From positions 2,232,001 through 2,296,000 of the forward strand of contig CM034105.1 in assembly GCA_019914945.1 (NCBI GenBank): a DNA stretch of 64,000 nt, given 5' to 3'. A program made the position numbers and the translations under genes. The notes under the pieces are model-generated. The model saw only the letters and a list, made by a program, of their open reading frames with translations. It did not search any database and was not told the DNA's origin. Position 1 is the stretch's first letter. Each line of letters opens with the position of its first letter. The stretch comes from Typha latifolia (Eukaryota > Streptophyta > Magnoliopsida > Poales > Typhaceae). Shown piece after piece: positions 59,080 to 64,000 of the stretch.

Positions 59080-59602
59080 CCTACGCGGATGGAATTATTG
59101 GCAACTAAAATTTCTCCTCCATCAAGCCATAGAAGGAAGGAAGGAAGAAAAAACATTGTTATATTTAGGGATTGGTTTATAGAATTTTAAAGGAGGAAAA
59201 CGAATAAGAATGTAGACTTAGTAAAATAATAAAAGTAAGATAGAAAAAAGTTATGTTAATTACCAAAGCTATGTAAATTAGTAAAGTTGTGATAATTTGT
59301 AAGGTAACAAAAGTTACTGCATCTGATAGATTGGAGTTTTAACTACTTTTCAACAACACAACCTTAATAGAAAAGCAGCATGTTGACGATGTGAAAGACA
59401 ATTACAAGCCTGATATATAGATTACATGGAAGAGATCAGATGACCAACATATTTGATACATATCTACTTCTTTTATCTATTATAAGATGTGATCAAGATT
59501 TGAATGTTGATAGCATAATCACACAATATAGCAATAAACAGTGACTAATCTCCATGATCTGAACCATGGAAACTCCTCCATTTGCATAACCACGCCTATG
59601 CT
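59080..59602. other. Spacer between P450 pseudocopy and RLP pseudogene
   Basis: AT-rich; nothing recognised. The left edge is the breakpoint of the truncated P450. Confidence 0.55.
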
Positions 59603-62269
59603 TTATTTCTTCTTGATGTTGGCAATGAGCCTAGCCCAATTAAGAACTATAAACACATAGATCTTATCATATATGTTGTCAATGAAGAGAAAATAAGGTG
59701 TGCTCCATGTCCTCTTGAACAATAATGGACCAATGACCACCCAAAGCCCCACTGCAAATCCTAGACCCATACTGAGATAAAAATATGACATCTCGTTTCC
59801 ATCTTTATATTCTAGAGGATAATTTAGAGTTGTTCCATCTCCTGAACAATTCTTAAAAATAGGAGGCCCACAAAGATCGTTATTGCCTTCGTAGATTGAC
59901 GGATCGTCAAATGTTTGTAGTTGCTGACCAGAAGGTATTACTCCTGAGAGGTTATTATAGGACAGGTTCAAATAGCTCAAAAAAATTAAATTTGATAGAG
60001 TTGGAGGAATTTCACCATAAAGCTCATTGCTTGAAAGGTCAAGAGATTCCAATGATTGAAGACCATCGATTGTCTCTGGAATATCTCCTCGATTCCCAAA
60101 CAAATTCAAAATTTTCAATGTAGCAAGGCCTCCTATCTCTTGAGGGATCGTTCCACTTAGATAGTTGCTTGATAAATCGAGGCTCAACATGAGTGATATT
60201 GTCGTGTTGGTATAGTATTCCAGAGCTTATCCTTTTGTGACCACTAAAAGGCTAATGAAATCAGGGACATAATAACTTCCGTACAAGGAGACTGTAGTCA
60301 TTGCTGTGAAGTTCACGAGAGATGGAGCTATGGTTCATGATAGATTGTTGTGAGCAAGATCCAAAACATGGAGATAATCTAATTTTGCAAGCTGAATAGG
60401 TATATAGCCAGAAAACATGTTAGACCTTAATAAGAGAATGGCTAGATGTGGTAATCTTTTACCATATCGGCAAGCTTCCATAGAATTTATTATAAGAAAG
60501 ATCAAGAAAATTAAGATACTGACAACCTCGGAAGAACAAAGGAAATTCACCAGAGAGGCTGTTGTTGCTGAAACTTACTATTGAAAGTTCAGAACCTATC
60601 GGTGTCAAGTCGCCAGGATCAGCTCTAAAAGATTTCCTACTTGTCAAACATTGAGGAAGTTGTCCTGATAGGCGGTTGTGTAATAGATCCAAGATTTCTA
60701 AGGGTTGCACCTGGTTGCACATAGATAATGGGATGGTACTAGTAATACTGTTGTTTGAAAGATCCAGCACTTGAAGACTCGTCGGTAATTTTGGGACCCC
60801 ATCATGGAACTGGTTTGAATTCAGATTTATTTCAGATGCCGCTGACAGGAACTCCAGAGTCAATGGTAACACTCCGCTGATCTGGTTTAGAGAGAGATCA
60901 AGATATTCAACCGAAGAAATGACATTCCAAAACCAATCTGGCAACCTATAGACTATTCCCGAATTGGCCATTGCTAAGTCAATCATGTCAGTCTGCGATT
61001 GAATCCACGTAGGAAAATGGGGTCCCAACTTGCAGGAGCTCAAGCCTACATATTTCAATTTGAATGGAGGGAGCCAATTTGGGCCTACTACCATGGTCAG
61101 GTTGTTGTTGTTGGACAAATATAAATATTCTAATCTTGTTAGACTTGCAAAATGGTCTTCTGATATAATGCCAAGCAAGTTATTGAAACTCAAATCCAAA
61201 CCTTTCAAATTAGTGAGCTTTCCAATCCCGGAAGGTATGTGACCGCTGAGGCTATTGTTACTGAGATAAAGATACCTTACACTGGTCATGTGCTCAAGCC
61301 AACTTGGCAGACTTCCGGTCAAGTTATTTGCAAACAAATCCAACTCCTCTATCTTGGGCGGCAACCTTTTCATAAATTCTGCTATGTCCCCAATGAGATC
61401 ATTGAATTCGAGCACAAGTTCTTCGAGGGATGTCATATTTTCTAGCAGGCCATCAGGAATAGGACCGTGGAAGTAGTTATACCCAAGATCAAGGCTCACA
61501 AGTGATGTGAGATTAGAAGAGTAAAGAGGCAGAGAGGAGAACGTCGCGTTGAGATTGCAATCAAATAGGTAAAGAACTCTTAGAGAATCTGGAAGCATGC
61601 TCATGGCCTGCACCCCATCCACAGCAGCACTGAGGTTTACCCCACTCATGTCGAGGTACTTCAAAGAAGAGAGACGCGGTAATCAAGCTACATAATCAAC
61701 CAACTCCAAGGAGTTAAAAGAAAGATCGAGCTTAGTGAGATTGCCAAGCTGAGGAGGTATGCTTCCACTGAAGCCTGCATAAGTGAGGTCGAGATATTTC
61801 AAGTTCTTAAAGGAGCCAATGAATTCTGGTATCCGCTTATGTCCGAAGTCGTTGTAGCTTAGGCTAGGTAGTTGAGATGCTCTATAGCCAGCAGAGAAGG
61901 ACTGATCTCACCGCCCAACTTTCGAAACTTATAATTGATCATGTCAGTGTTGTAGTCATAAATGTCGTCGGTGAAGTTGTTATGGAGGTCGAGCTTCACA
62001 ACATGGCCTGTCCTGTTGCTGCACACGACGCCCCTCCATCGGCAGCAGTCTTGGCCAGTCTGCCAAGAAGATAGGACATCATTGGGATCTTCAATGCTTG
62101 CTTTGAAGGAAAGAAGTGCGTCCCTCTCTCTCTCGATGCAACTCCTTCCTCCTCCTTTGGGCTCCACAGATATGGAGGAAATGGGGATTTGATATTGGGC
62201 CAGTAGAACCCATATCATTATTAGGATGATACGACAACATTGGATAGAGGATCTTGTCGCCTTGGCCAT
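59603..62269 (-). pseudogene. LRR receptor-like protein (RLP, EIX2/Cf type) pseudogene
   Basis: An intact copy would be a plasma-membrane LRR receptor without kinase, used in immunity or development. Starts MAKATRSS (62269) with a signal anchor (IILIMIWVLLAQYQIP). Then the LRRNT cap: CIERERDALLSFKASIEDP, SSWQTGQDCCRWRGVVC. Then LRRs (DLSNNSITSTIP, DLSYNKFYGSLP), terminal repeats (LNLSYNNLSGVIPSG), cap EGNNDLCGPP, a transmembrane helix (YLSMGLGFAVGLWVVIGPLL) and a short basic tail ending at 59603. Breaks: one missing base near 61864 (YLA then stop), stop TGA at 61685-61683 (probably a former Trp), a frameshift near 60465, stop TGA at 60337-60335, and stop TAA at 60229-60227. There are also small in-frame losses near 60090 and 61735. 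No intron was seen. Confidence 0.92.
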
Positions 62270-62376
62270 TAAACTTATTTTACTTCTTCTAGCTTCCAAA
62301 CACCTGGGATTAATAGGATCATATAAGCAGCTCTCGCAATAGTCAAGGCCTAAAGGCAATATTAGTAGAGAATATT

Positions 62377-62427
62377 TCTTCTTCTTCTTCTTCTTCTTCT
62401 TCTTCTTCTTCTTCTTCTTCTTCTTCT
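62377..62427. repeat. (TTC)n microsatellite upstream of the RLP pseudogene
   Basis: About 17 CTT/TTC units, about 110 bp upstream of the pseudogene ATG. Confidence 0.95.
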
Positions 62428-64000
62428 ATGTACCACATGTTATTTACTTCAATGGTGGAAAGAGACATTTGACCTTCCAAGTACGAAGATTACGATGGCT
62501 GTGGAATTCCACGGAAGGAAACAAGATGAGTATGGAAATTGTAATGGTGGGGAATTCCAGAGTCTAGATTGTCACTTATTCTCAAATAATATATTTCTTT
62601 TCTTTTCTTTTCATTTTCTCAAATAAATAAAAATTTAATAATGTTCAATATACTGATAAAAACTTAAAGATAATAAAAATGAGTCTACAATTAAAAATAA
62701 ATGCTACTAATTTTAGATAGAATGATATTGTATCGTAGTTTTACTGATATTTATTATATATGAAATACCGGCGGCGATTAAAAGTAAATATGGGGCCTTA
62801 TTTATAAATAACAGTAAGTGGTTTTATTTATAACAAAATCAAAATATAAGGTGTTTATTTTCATGATAAATATATCGAATTCTTTTTTGATTTGATTTGT
62901 TTCAACATTTTACAAATTAAGACTATATTTACCTAAATATTTGTAAAATATGGGGCTGACGAGAGTGTCCACTTCACTAGACAAAGAAGGGTAATTTGTA
63001 ATTTGATAATTTTATTTATTTGCTATATTTGATATAAAGAATCATTTTAGCAGTTTCTGCAGTTTTTTTTAAAGAAAAGTTGATCGTATTATTAATTCAA
63101 TCAAACAATTACAACTTAATACAAGAGGGGAAAAGAGAAATAGGATAACAATCATAAGAACAAGCCTCTCATTTGGCTAGATTATAGACTTTACAATAGT
63201 AAGAATAAAGTATCAAGGACTCAATCATAATAAAAAAAAGAGAGGAGATAGAGCATTGCTCTTGAAATAAGCCAACAACGGCAGTACTATAGATTTAACA
63301 CAATGAGTCTTAAAAATAAAGCTCTCAACGAAAAGAGAGTCCCTAAATAGAGAATTCAGACACATTAGTGATGGAGTGCAAATGCAACGATTTATCGAAA
63401 TCCACTTGAGAACTTCATTTAAGTAACATGTAAAAGCAAGAAAAATAAAACAACCGATAAAAAAGATAGCAAGAAGGAGGATGAGAGTGCTAGATCGGTT
63501 GATTAGTATGATGAAAAATCTAATCGTCTCACTTTATACAGAAACTAATTTAATATAAAAAGTTATATAAGAGTAAAATTATTTTAGATATAAATATTCG
63601 TAGGTAAAAATGTAATTAACCCAATAAAAATACTTAGTTTGTCTTCCAAATCAAAAGAGTGGCCGGTACTTTGGTTCATATTAACCGGCACTTTTGATTA
63701 AATTTTTAAAAAATTATACTATTTTAACGGCTAGATTAGAATAGAGAAATTAATATTATCTATTTGTATCAAATCAATAGAAGCAATGATCCTTTTTGTT
63801 AGTATTAAATTATTTATCTTATTTTAAATATAATAAACATGCATGAAAATTGAATTGGTTAGTAGGATTTTATTTCAAACTAACAGCCAAATAACCACTA
63901 TCTTAAGACAGATTTAATTAAATCATGTAAGTCTTTAAGATAAATCTTAATTTGAGTTCTATAAGCCTATATATGAGGGGTTGAGCTCATTTGTTTAATC
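62428..64000. other. AT-rich right-edge intergenic region
   Basis: No gene, RNA or transposon was recognised. Composition is strongly AT-rich, with short A/T runs throughout. Confidence 0.55.

Noticed and set aside
63060..63560. Possible LINE remnant near the right edge
   Set aside because: Sequence texture is suggestive, but no ORF, domain or repeat copy could be shown.

Overview
This is a gene-dense window from a flowering-plant nuclear genome. The genes have short GT..AG introns, plant-specific families (S-type anion channel, PERK kinase, OVATE protein, CYP71 P450s, LRR receptor-like protein), AT-rich spacers, many (TA)n and (GA)n microsatellites and retroelement scraps. A monocot seems plausible, but I cannot name a species from sequence alone.

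Left part (1-27.5 kb): housekeeping and regulatory genes in mixed orientation. In order: the 5' half of a membrane-anchored AAA ATPase (minus, running off the left edge); an SLAH2/3-type anion channel (plus); an ankyrin-repeat/CbxX-type AAA ATPase (plus) carrying an apparent one-base deletion; phosphoribosylanthranilate isomerase (minus), head to head with a CHL1/DDX11-type iron-sulfur helicase (plus); and an intronless OVATE family protein (plus).

Middle part (27.5-44.2 kb): a gene-poor stretch holding a degenerate tandem array of about 95-bp AT-rich units arranged as an A-B1-B2 three-unit higher-order repeat (30.18-31.37 kb). It ends about 560 bp before the start codon of a three-exon gene for a conserved-looking 87-residue protein. 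A RAB7-type GTPase (minus, 7 exons) and a PERK-type receptor kinase (minus, 8 exons) follow.

Right part (44.2-64 kb): accessory DNA. Two intact CYP71 P450 genes and one truncated pseudocopy lie in tandem. Their spacers and promoters are also duplicated, so the unit that was copied was 'P450 3' flank + spacer + P450'. The first spacer has a ~3.2 kb insertion containing an LTR-like segment with 54-bp repeats and a decayed DUF4283-type retroelement ORF. Last is an LRR receptor-like protein pseudogene (minus) with frameshifts and stops.

Exon coordinates were derived by hand from splice signals, reading-frame continuity and remembered family conservation. Reading phase was checked across every junction given. 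No database search was possible, and family names rest on recognised motifs.
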